DNA of 64,000 nt from Sphaerolaimus hirsutus. Its lineage: Eukaryota > Nematoda > Chromadorea > Monhysterida > Sphaerolaimidae. A program made the translations under genes and the position numbers. Shown piece by piece: positions 43,501-54,100 of the stretch. The notes under the pieces were generated by a model, which had not been told where the DNA came from, did not search any database, and worked only from the letters and a program-made list of their open reading frames with translations. Each line of letters starts with the position of its first letter. Within the stretch, counting starts at the first letter, position 1. The stretch covers positions 23,770,352 through 23,834,351 of the forward strand of contig OZ038453.1 in the NCBI GenBank assembly GCA_964036195.1, written 5' to 3'.

Positions 43501-44072
43501 TAGTGTTGTGAAAAGCGCCATGGAAATGGCGCCAAGCGCCAGTGGGAAATCACACTTTTTTCTCATCAGTGCCATTTAGGGTTCAAACTAGATCGACTTT
43601 TCGTGATCGGAATCGGGATTGCGGTCTCGGTACTTTTATTACGGGCCGGGATTTTTCAATTTTCAGGTTGAGATAGGGGTGTCAGGATTTTTGGATTTTG
43701 GATAAAATATGTTATTAAGGGTTCTTCAACATTTATTCAAAAATGTCTAAAACACGTTTGGATGCCATCATGCCAGAGAGGTCTAAAATGTACATTTGTG
43801 ATTTCACATTCACATTTCTCAGTGCAAAAAAGCCATTTGGCAAGGTTGCTTTTTGCTGCCTCGGGATCGGGGAAATTTTTCGGGATCGGGATTTGAATTT
43901 TTTTGGGATCCGGATTGGGATTGGCTTCTCAAATTTTTGGGATCGGGATCGGCATTGGGGCTTCGGGACCGCAGAACCCGGAAAATTATCATTATCCGTT
44001 TGAACCCTAGCGCCATGGCACTTTGGCACTCTTTTTTGACAGGCGCCATTCTTTGGCGCCAGTCCATCATTA
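43501..44072. mobile_element. GGCGCC element containing a nested TAGGGTTCAAAC element
   Basis: Ends TAGTGTTGTGAAAAGCGCC and GGCGCCAGTCCATCATTA. Inside it, 43577-44009 runs from TAGGGTTCAAACTAG to CGTTTGAACCCTA with a GGGATCGGGATTG array. The flanks GTGCCATT and GCGCCATG are a partly decayed 8-bp duplication. Confidence 0.7.
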
Positions 44073-44252
44073 ACATAAAAACAGACCTTCGAATTGTTTG
44101 TCGTGAAGCGAACATTTCCACAGGTTTGTGTCAACATTAATCGCTGCGCTGTAGCTTAGACAATCGTTACTCTTCTCTATTTGCCTGGGAGAATACAATT
44201 TTCATGTTTTCACAGTGAAATTGTATAGTTTTCAAACATCGTATATCGTAAC

Positions 44253-44803
44253 TAGGGTGTCAACAAAAACTTTTTGGCGGAAAATGGAAACGGAAACGGA
44301 AAAAAATTTGCACTTGCCGGAAAACGGAAACGGAAATGGAAAAATTTTTCCACCTGCCGGAAAACGGAAAAATGAAAGCCCGGAAAACGGAAATGGAAAC
44401 AGAAAAATTTGCTGAAATTATGCCGGAAACGGAAAAAATTTGTTGAAATTTTGCCGGAAATGGAAAAAAATTGCAGAAATTTATCCAGAAATCAAAAAAT
44501 TTGCAGAAATTGTGCTAGAAATAGAAACAATTCACATAATTGAGAACCTGAATGCATGTTTACCAGTTTGACTGAAACAGAAATCAGAGAATTGAGCCAG
44601 AAAATGAAAAAAGTTGGAAAAACAGACAACTGAGCCGGAAAACGGAAAAAAGGTGGAAAAACTGAAATTTTAGCCGGAAAACGGAAAATGAGCCGGAAAA
44701 ACGGAAACAGAAACGGAAAAAAAAATTTAGCAGCCGGAAAACGGAAACGGTAAAAAATTTGCCTGCGGAAAGCGGAAACAGAAAACGGAAAGTTGACACC
44801 CTA
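44253..44803. mobile_element. hAT-like TAGGGTGTCAA element with GGAAACGG arrays
   Basis: Starts TAGGGTGTCAACAAAAAC and ends GTTGACACCCTA, flanked by an exact 8-bp duplication ATCGTAAC (44245-44252 and 44804-44811). The interior is an array of CCGGAAAACGGAAACGG-like units, almost pure purine on this strand. Confidence 0.85.
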
Positions 44804-44892
44804 ATCGTAACTGTTATCGTTCTGTTGAAACGTCGGTGAAAAGAATGTATTGTTGTGTATAGGTAAAATTGAAGAAAAAAATTCACCTGAGA

Positions 44893-45140
44893 CCACTCCC
44901 AGACCCTGTAAAATGCTCTGTGAAATGTCAAATATCATGTAAATTGTCATGCAAAATCTCAGTAACAAGCAGTAAACGAAATAAACGTAAATTATTTCAT
45001 TCCATTTAATTTTCACGTGAATAACATCTTTCAGGATTTTTATATTTTTCTCATGATATTTGACATTTTACATGGCATTTTACATGACATTTTACATGGC
45101 ATTTTACAGTGTCCAAAAATGGCACCAGAAGCACCAATCC
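44893..45140. mobile_element. Introner-family MITE copy, diverged
   Basis: ACCACTCCCAGACCCTGTAAAATG at the left and GACATTTTACATGGC repeats at the right match the family. The right terminus is altered (GTGTCCAAAAATGGCACCAG). Other partial copies lie at about 48885-49040, 52860-53084 and 60140-60527. Confidence 0.6.
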
Positions 45141-45320
45141 GCGCATATCGACCTCATTGGCTCATTGTCGAATGTAGCAATGATGCTTGAATTCGGACCA
45201 ACTTTATCCGAATAACCCGCATAGTCCACCCTCAGAACTGAGCCAGATCCACTGAAAAAAAGTGAAAAGCTTAGTGCTAATTTTTTATGTCTGCCATTCA
45301 GATACCTAATACTATATTTA

Positions 45321-45741
45321 CTGTATTACCTCGAATTTTCCTCCGCCTTGAATTACCCCCCCCCCTCAAAATCGGCTGGCGAAATAAGAACCCCCTCGAA
45401 ATGGGCTGGCGAAAGAAGAACCCCCCTCAAAATGGGCTGGCGAAAGAAGAACCCCCCTCAAAATGGGCTGGCGAAAGAAGAACCCCCCTCAAAATGGGCT
45501 GGCGAAAGAAGAACCCCCCTCAAAATGGGCTGGCGAAAGAAGAACCCCCCTCAAAATGGGCTGGCGAAAGAAGAACCCCCCTCAAAATGGGCTGGCGAAA
45601 GAAGAACCCCCCTCAAAATGGGCTGGCGAAATAATTTCCCTCTAGAAATACCCCCATCCCGAATGATGTACGTCATTTATGCAATGTAAATACATGGTGT
45701 ATTTATTACTGCTAATCAGGGTATTTTGAGGTAATACGGTA
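45321..45741. repeat. C-rich CCGTATTT-family MITE carrying a minisatellite
   Basis: Ends TGTATTACCTCGAATTTTCC and TATTTTGAGGTAATACGGTA. Between 45366 and 45632 it holds nine copies of a 31-bp unit. Confidence 0.75.
45366..45632. repeat. 31-bp tandem repeat, nine units
   Basis: The unit reads AAAATGGGCTGGCGAAAGAA plus GAACCCCCCTC. The seven central units are identical by eye; the outer two carry single changes. Because 31 is not a multiple of three and the unit lacks stops, the array is open in all forward frames, which explains the long repetitive open frames here. These are not genes. Confidence 0.9.
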
Positions 45742-45857
45742 TATTCTTGAATGGCCCAGGGAAATATTTTTAATCGGGCTCTTTGGAGGGCGAGGGCGTT
45801 CAAAAGAATGGAAATATTCAAGGAAGGAAATTTATTTTAGGATATATAGTAGGCAAC

Positions 45858-46303
45858 GATGGCAAACCCTCTCAAAAAAGTCTTCAAATTTTTAAGTATT
45901 TTTTCCAAAACGACTTTTCGAATTTTTTCCAAAAATAGTTTTCGAATTTTCGAATATTTTTATTACTTTTTGAATTTTCGAATCTTTTTGTTACTTTTCG
46001 AAGTTAATTGCATCAAATTACCATATTTTAGAATTTTTAGTCTGACTTTTTGAATGTTTTACAGCCTTACCGCTGTTACCGCATTAGTATTTTGCTTTTG
46101 CTGCAACAAAAAATACATGTGAATATGATATTTTTAGTCAAGTTTCTGCATTTTTACTCATTTTCAACAAACATCATCGAAAAATTTGGAAAACGTTGTC
46201 GAATTTTCGATTATTTTGAAAACAAAATTCCACCGTGTGATTAAAAATTCGAAGTCCTAAAAAATTCGAAAAGGTTTACGAATTTTCGATCTTTTTTGCC
46301 ATC
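45858..46303. repeat. GATGGCAAA foldback, copy 1
   Basis: Starts GATGGCAAACCCTCAAAAAA and ends CTTTTTTGCCATC. Both arms are rich in TTTTCGAATTTTCGAA. The second copy is at 46702-47195. Confidence 0.7.
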
Positions 46304-46479
46304 ATAAAATTTCTCAGTATAGCCATGACATAAAAAAATATCCCAAAATCACCTGAATCCTGCAAAATTGCTCGGAGTATTTGCACTATAACAATTCAAA
46401 CCGTCCGGGTTGTATGGGTCGCACGAAGTTGACGGCGCTCCAGGGGCGAAATTTTATTTCTCCAACAATTTTTTTGGGG

Positions 46480-46669
46480 TATACCCGATGGATATCACAC
46501 GTAGTATGGAAATCTACCATAACCCACCTGAATGATGAACCAAATTTTTTAGTTTTTCATCATAATATTTAGTTTTTACTATCGAAAAATTAATTATGAA
46601 ATTTGTCAAGTTTTTTTCCATTAAATTATGCTGGATTTCAGCACATGCTTTGCAGTCCGCCGAGTATTA
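46480..46669. mobile_element. TATAC...GAGTATTA mariner-like MITE
   Basis: It shares ATCACACGTAGTATGGAAAT and CATAACCCACCTGAA with copies at 50635-50804, 57812-58005 and 63550-63740. The ends TATAC and GTATTA are decayed versions of TATACTCGG. Confidence 0.65.
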
Positions 46670-46701
46670 CAGAGGTCAAAAAATTTTGAGTAAGGTGTAA
46701 C

Positions 46702-47195
46702 GATGGCAAACCCCCCAGAAAAAAAGTATTTAAATTTTTAAGTATTTTTTCTAAAATGACTTTTCGAATATTTGAATTTTTCCCCAAAATACTTCCCCAG
46801 AATTTAGTTTTCGAATTTTCGAATTTTTTTATTTTTATCAAATTTTTTTAGTAGTTCTCGAATTTTTTGGGGTAGTTTTTGAATTTTTTAAAATAGTTTA
46901 CGAATTTTTTTGGAAAAACAACGCAAGATTTTTTCTAGAGAACTCGGACTCAACGTTTTTATGTTTGTACATATTACAGCTCAGACACACCCCAAGTCAA
47001 TCGTCAATTGATTGAGAACATGACCTTGAAAATACATAATAATGCCTCGAATTCCCCCAAAAAATTCAAAAAAGGCTTTTTCAATATTTTGAAAAAATCT
47101 ATTTTTATGTATTTTTTTCACCGCGTGCTCAAAAATTCGATAAGTATAGAAAAATTCGAAAACGATTTCGAATTTTCGAATCTTTTTTGCCATCG
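46702..47195. repeat. GATGGCAAA foldback, copy 2
   Basis: Starts GATGGCAAACCCCCCAGAAA and ends CTTTTTTGCCATC. Arms match copy 1 in content and orientation. Confidence 0.7.
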
Positions 47196-47313
47196 TTAGT
47201 CAGGTGTATGATTAAACACGCTATAAATTGGGTTGAGTAGCCCCCCAAAAAACGTCGGGCTCATTACATTTCGCACCGGGTAATTGTAAACCGCCTGCGA
47301 AAAAATGGGGTAG

Positions 47314-47658
47314 TTACCGTATTTCTTATAATAGAACCGCATACCTCCAATAGAAGGGCACCTCCTATAGAACGGCGAGCTAGTAGAAATCATGTTGGGA
47401 GTGTGCCAAAACACAAAAATATATAAAAATCAACGGGGAAAATGTTCAAAGCTTCCAAAAAGGTAGATATAAAATTTGAACTTTATGCTCTGGTATTCAA
47501 ATATTGCTCAAGCTTCATAACAATAAGGCTATGTTCGAATGAAAAATGTGTGAAAAATAGAACGGCAGCTTCCTATAGAACGGCACTACAATAGAACGGC
47601 AGGTAACAAATGTTGAAAACAAACTTCACGGCGCCCTTCTATTAGAAGAAATACGGTA
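47314..47658. mobile_element. MITE with TACCGTATTTCTT ends
   Basis: Starts TACCGTATTTCTTATAATAG and ends CTATTAGAAGAAATACGGTA, with AATAGAACGGCA motifs. Same family as 18111-18305. Confidence 0.8.
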
Positions 47659-48451
47659 TGTGGGGACTTCCGTTCCAAAAGTTTACAAGCGCCAAATCCA
47701 GAAAAATCGAGTTAGCTGTAGATTCGACATCCACGTATAATTCTGCCCATTTTGGTAAAAAATCAGTGTTATAGTCCATTTCGTTCCCGAGATACAGTGG
47801 TACCGTTTTTCAGAAAAATCACAATTTTCATATCGAAAGTGCACATATCCATCTCAGATCCCCTATGAAAAACAGGACTTTCATTTCGTAAGTGCACATA
47901 TCCATGCCGGACCACCGGAGTTTCATTTCAAAAGTGCACATATCCAAAAAATAGTTTCATTTCCAAAAGTGCACGCGTGCTCCGAATCGCTCGCGAAGAG
48001 CCGGCCGGATTTCCCATACAAAATAAAGTTTCATTAACAAATGTGCATACGTGAATTTCCAAATTTATTTTGCTCTATAAATCGAGTTCGGGTATAAATA
48101 TAGATCTGAAAATTTAGGTTTGTGTACTTCTCGAAAAGGGCTTCTCAGTGGTGTAATTGGTTTTGCCCTGCGATGCACCATTAGGAAGTTATTTACATTT
48201 CAAGTTCAAATTTTCAAATTTACTCCTTATTTTGGGTGGTTTACAAAATATGACAACTCCCAAAATATTTACCAGCCGACAAAATTTAGAGATACAAAAA
48301 TTGTAGACAAATGTCCGAGATATCTGAAAAGTGCAGGGCAAGCTTTGTCGCCCAAACATGGCGCTGCCGGGCCAGCGCCAAACTTTAAAATGCGATTTTG
48401 AAAAATCGAAAAATCTGGATATGTTAACTTTTGGAATGAAAGTCCCCATGT
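47659..48451. repeat. Foldback with GTGGGGACTTCCGTTCCAAA ends
   Basis: The left end TGTGGGGACTTCCGTTCCAA is mirrored by TTGGAATGAAAGTCCCCATG. The phrase AAGTGCACATATCCA repeats three times in the left half. An open frame near 48120-48401 lies inside and shows no coding features. Confidence 0.65.
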
Positions 48452-50355
48452 GTGAAAAAGTTATTATTTATGCTCTCATTTATGTTTTTGGATTCATTTG
48501 AGGAGATGCGGGTGGAATCATTCAAGGAAATCATACGTTAGAAGAATAAAAAATATTTATATTGTATAATGTTGTGAATAAAAGTTTTAAATTCGGAATT
48601 TGCAGTCACTCACCCGAATTTAGATTGACACAAAGCAGTATTATGAAAATTACGTTAGCACAGGGAAATTTTTTCCATTCAAACATATTCGCGCAGTCAC
48701 CCGCCCAAAAATGTCAAGTGACAAAAATTACAATGTTTATAAAGCTAGGACCACCTTTCCACCATCCACCCTAGATATTTTTAATTGAAATTTCGCATTT
48801 AATCTCAAAATCTTACACGGGTCTCAGAATTTGGTCACAAATCAATGTAATGGATCAAGTGCGATTTGAGTGCATAGGGGGCAATTCAAGACCCTACAAA
48901 ATGTCAAATTTCGTGTCAAGTGTCAAGTCACATAACATGCCCTGGAAATTGTCAAATGTCATGTAAAGTGTCAAATGTCATGTAAATGCCCTGGAAAATG
49001 TTAAATGTCACGCAAAATGACAAAGTCATGTAAAATGTCCTGGAACAATAACAGTAAACACGTATACTTTATCGACTTTTACCGAATGCGTATCGCGTAG
49101 TTTTTGATCCGATAAATTACGGTAATTCAATCACACCGCTTTGCCATAGAAACAGAGTGGGCTATTTTTGTCGGTACCTAAATTCAGATAATTGCACCAT
49201 TTGCAAAGTGAACAAATAAGCTAATTGGATGCTAATAAATCTAACATGGGCTGCCGACTTCTTTTTTCGTTTCGTTTTGTATTTATGTTTTTGATAGCAC
49301 CACCAAAAAACTGGGCTGTGAAGGGAAACACAAAATTATAATTTCTACATTTTCCACTAGAAAAACACTTAAAAATATATTTTATCCATATTTTTGGTTG
49401 AAAATGCATACATATTTACATTGTATAAGATTTACTCACTGTTTTATTTTGTGAAAGATTTAGGCAAGGTATTCGGAGGACAGGAAATATACGCGAAAGA
49501 TTAGCGAAAGTAAGAATACTGAGATATTTAAGTTCACGAAGAGATCCAGTATTTATGACATTATTACGCAAGCATTGTGGGAAAAATGACTTAAGTATGT
49601 GTGAAAACTTTCACTGAAAAGCACCGAAATTTCCCGGAACATTTACTTCCTACGAAATAACACACGAATAATTTCGGATAGACACGCGCTACGGCTGAAA
49701 ACTTATGGACGCAAAATTGTATGCATAACAAAAAATTGACAATCTGTAGTATTTTGCTCATCGGCCGCACTGCACACGTCTTAAGAGACTTCCACAAAAA
49801 AATAAAAAAATTACGCAAAATAAAGCGCGCAAAAATAGTGACAAATAGTTGGCAATGAAAAGGCTCACTCGGGGTAAGTCAAAGTAAAATCGACCAAAAA
49901 ATGTGGCAATTGTAAAGGCGAGAAATTGCATTCAATAACCCGGCACAGTTGATTCCGGAAAGCAGAACCATACAGAATCGGGCGGCATTACAACGGGTCG
50001 GGTACCCGACAAACTTGCTTGTCGGGCTTATCAAATCTCGATAGAGAAGAAAAAATTTTAGAACGAGTTGCATAAATGTAGTCAAAAGATGGCTCAATGT
50101 CCCAATTCCATGTAGGGTTCAAACGGGATCCCGATGCCAAAAATGTACCCAATTCCAAAAAATTGCCCAATTTAGTTGAAAAACCAAACCAAATCCCAAA
50201 CTTTTTACCCCACAACCCCGTTCCCGTTTTCCCATACATTCAAAAATAAATACCGCTCCGAAAAATGAATCACGCTTGAACCCTATAATTCCAAGACGGC
50301 ACATAAAAAAGTCACTGTTTACCGAAAAAATTGTACTAAAAATACCGAAATTTCG
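48452..50355. other. Spacer with a short hAT-like copy; no gene seen
   Basis: Contains a partial introner-family copy at about 48885-49040 and a 173-bp TAGGGTTCAAACGGG element at 50113-50285 whose flanks (AATTCCA) suggest a decayed duplication. Otherwise AT-rich with no supported gene. Confidence 0.45.
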
Positions 50356-50804
50356 CATACTCGGCGGACCGCAAAGTACGCGTCTATAATTACTTATGTC
50401 TTAGTCGATAGCGCGCGAGCAGGATACTTATGCACTTCCACAATAGAATCAAAAAAGAAATTATATTCATGCACAAAGAAAAAAAAATTTTTTCTGGGAC
50501 AGTTTATATTTTATAAATTATGACGTCATGATAGACTGTTTCCTTCAATAAAATGCATAGCATGCGAGCCGCGGAGATAATATATCAGCGCACTGGGGGG
50601 TATGAATGTCTGACAAACAATTATTATACTCGGCAGACATCACACTTAGTATGGAAACCTACCATAACCCATCTGAATAGTGAACCAAAATCATACAGTT
50701 TTACATCATAATATTCCGTTTTACTATGGAATAGTTAATTACGAAATTTATCACGATTCTATTCATTAAATTATGGTAGGACTACTTTGCGGTCCGCGAG
50801 TATA
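50356..50804. repeat. Two TACTCGG MITEs side by side
   Basis: 50356-50584 resembles the ATGACGTCATGA type at 40113-40766. 50635-50804 is the ATCACACTTAGTATGG type with ends TATACTCGGCAGAC and GTCCGCGAGTATA. Confidence 0.65.
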
Positions 50805-51137
50805 CGGCATTTCCTCGGAATACCACCTGAGGTTTATTTTTCATAGTTAAAACTTTGAGGGGGCGGGGTATTTCAAGGGGGGTTATTATTTCGCCAGAAA
50901 TTTCTTGAACTCGCAGTACTAATTTGTTGTGTGTAACGCATGCAGACGTAGATTATTCGAACAAAAACCGCCATATATAAGAGACTACAGACTTTTATAA
51001 GTACATATTATGTAGAAGATGTAAACCCTAAAGTAAAAACACAGTCATTGTTTTAAAATATGTACTGCATTGCTAGGATAACAAAGGGGGTGGGGGAGTA
51101 TTTCGAGGGGGGGGGGGTATTTCGAGGAATACGGTAA
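50805..51137. repeat. G-tract CCGTATTT-family MITE
   Basis: GGCATTTCCTCGGAATACC at the left and GTATTTCGAGGAATACGGTA at the right, with G tracts inside. It lies just downstream of the septin stop codon and may fall in its 3' untranslated region. Confidence 0.65.
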
Positions 51138-51168
51138 TCAAGAAACTATCAAACAAAACTCAATCAGT

Positions 51169-54100
51169 TCACTTTTTCTTCCCTTTATGCACCTGCGAAG
51201 CCACCTTTTCCTCAATCATTCGCTTTTCATCCTCGATCCTCTGTAACTCATCTTCGATTGATTGTAGCTCCATTTTCACGGAACGGGCCGCTTCGCCGTA
51301 GCGAGATTCCAGCTGGGTTTTTTTTGGGGGGGGGGGGTTATTAGTCGACCAAAATTGGGGGGTCACCGATCCGAAAATCGGGTGATTTTCAGGAAATCAC
51401 ATGATTAATCCGGATAATAAAAAATTATCGCAGGAAAATATATTTCTCCCGGAAAAATTATGAATAAATATGATATTTCTAATAATTCCTAAACAGAAAG
51501 AAATCTCACTTTCTAAATTTTTTTAGAATATTTCAAATATACTCGACGGCGAATTTTGTCACGATCTCTATCTCAAAAATCGCAAATAAACAAAACTGTC
51601 AAAACATTTTCAAAAGGCATCTAGGCACTTAAAAAGGCACCATCGCACAAAAAAACTCACATCATTTTCCCTCTTTTTAAGTTCCTCTTCCAGCCGCACC
51701 ACGCGCTCGGTAAATTTATCCTTCATTTGTTTTTCCTTTGCGTGCAGTTCCTCCCGGAGGGCGCGCCGGCGCTGCGAAACGCGTTTCCGGTAAGGATTTT
51801 CGGTTTCGGTGTGAAAAAATAAGGTACGGCGAATAATGTGTGAAAGGGTAAATCGACTGCCAGCTAGGGTGATGAATAAATTTAATATTTTTATTTTAGT
51901 TTTTTTTCAATTGATTTCAATAATTCGAACGTCAATGCGATTTTTGGTGGAAAATTTGTTTGGTTGCGATTCGCTGGGCACATTTTGCGCAATTTTTTAC
52001 GCAAAGATATTAACTAAATTACTGTAACTAATAGAAACACCGGTATTCTTCTCATACATCTTATCTGTAAACCCGGAATGAACATTCGCTCACACTCTAG
52101 TTGACATGGACACCACCAAATGTCAACTGGTTTCCAACCCAATTCAAAGCTCGCTGATGCGTAATAACACGCATTATTGTATACACAAGCAGTTCATGCC
52201 CGCCTTGTATTTACATCACACCACAACATGTATTTAAATCACACCACAATATTTTTTTAAACCACCGCAGCTTCATTAGCAACATGATTCAATAATTTTG
52301 CACTTGAACGTCGTCCATCGGCTCTTGATAAAGCTTTGAATTGGGATGGGAACCAGTTGACATTTGGTGTCCTTGTCAACTAGTGTGTCCATCTCATCAC
52401 ATTCAAAAGTCCAGACTTACTTCCTCCACCATGTGCGCCATGTTGGGCCCAGTGTCCCCGTCCTTCACGCCCATCTTGGTCAGGCGGTCCGCCCTGCGAA
52501 AAGTTATGCAAAATTGCGGGGTGAAGAATTGATTGTAAATTGAATATGTTGTTGTTTTGGGTTGCAAAATGTATATTTTGTCGATTACCGCCGAAAATAT
52601 AACAAATTCAATCAACATTATTAGTGTCTCTGCAACACACTTTTCCTTATTTCACGATTTTAGACTCTCATTCTCACTTTTTACAAAATTCTCTTCTATC
52701 CACCACTGATTTTTCTAGACATAAAAGTGCAAAAAAATTGCCGATTGGGATGGGATTCGAACCCACGCGGGCATTGCCCATTGGATTAGCAGTCCAACGC
52801 CTTAACCACTCGGCCACCCAATCATGAAACCAAAGGTCCTTATTTTTACCCGTCTTTCTGTGGTTTACACTGCATGACATCAGACATTTCCCAGGGCATT
52901 CTACATGACTTTTGACAGTTTGCTTGACATTTGCTATTAACACGGCATTTTACATGTCTTTTGACACTTTGCAAGATATCTGACATTTAACAGGGCATTT
53001 TTTACGACTCTTGACATTTACACGACTTTTTACACTTTGCATGACATTTGACATTTTACAGGGTCTGAGAGTGGCCCCAGGATAGGACAAATACGCCCTT
53101 CAAATGAATTACACAAATCCAAAAAATCAACACAACCACAAACCTATACGCCTCATAATGCACCCTGTGGGTCCTTTCCCTCAAATGCTCCACATTAGTC
53201 CTCAATAAAGCCTCCCTCAATTTCACAAAATCGCAATGTTGTTCATTTTCAACTTCCACAACCCCCCAGGGGTATTGCCTGGCGCGCACTTTTTTACCCC
53301 CCGCAGTCGTGACGAAATCCACTGAGCCCACCACGGCGAATGGAATCAATTCCTGTGGGGGGGGGGGTAATTGAGTTTAAGTGGATTTGTTTAAATGGGG
53401 CTGCGCGCACACTAGTTTACTGTTATTTAGTAAACTCAAAATTTTGTAAACTCATAAATCAAATTTGAATGGTACATGAGTTTACTGGAATTAGGTGTTC
53501 GTCAACTTGTTGACGGAGAGTAAAATTAAAACACTCACTCATTCCAGTAAACACATGTGTTCAAGGCTAAGTTATGAGTTTTCACAAATTTTCACTGGTA
53601 AAGTAGTGTGCAGCGACATTACGGCGCCTTGCGCCATTACTGAAAAAACCCATGACGTCATATTTTATCTGGCGCTTCTCACCTTCAATATATTGTTTCA
53701 AAAATTAAAAAATTACATGCTACTTTGACAGGTGGGAAAGCGGATCAAAGAAAAACTTACATTAAGTCTGGTGTTGACTTGAGCGAATTTCTCATCGTCC
53801 ACTGGAAACTTGTACCAGTCAATTTTGTGCGAACGCAGCTCGCTGATAATCTGCGAAATTGGCAAAAATAGTCAGATAAAAACTAAAAAACGCAAAAAAT
53901 ACAAAAAATGCAAATAAAACACCTTGGTTTTGAACCTGGCCAATTCCTGTTTGCTAGTCGTGTCCGCCTTTGCGATCACTGGAATAACGCAGCACCGTTT
54001 GGATAGCTCGCCGAGCGCGACCAGATCCAAAGCTTTCAGGCTGGAAAAGCGGTTTTGGTGGTTGTGAAACGTATATTGCACTTTCTAAGTGACACAAGTG

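Noticed and set aside
45287..45689. Repetitive open frames reading PPQNGLAKEEPPSKWAGE
   Set aside because: Produced by the 31-bp minisatellite, which is open in all three forward frames.
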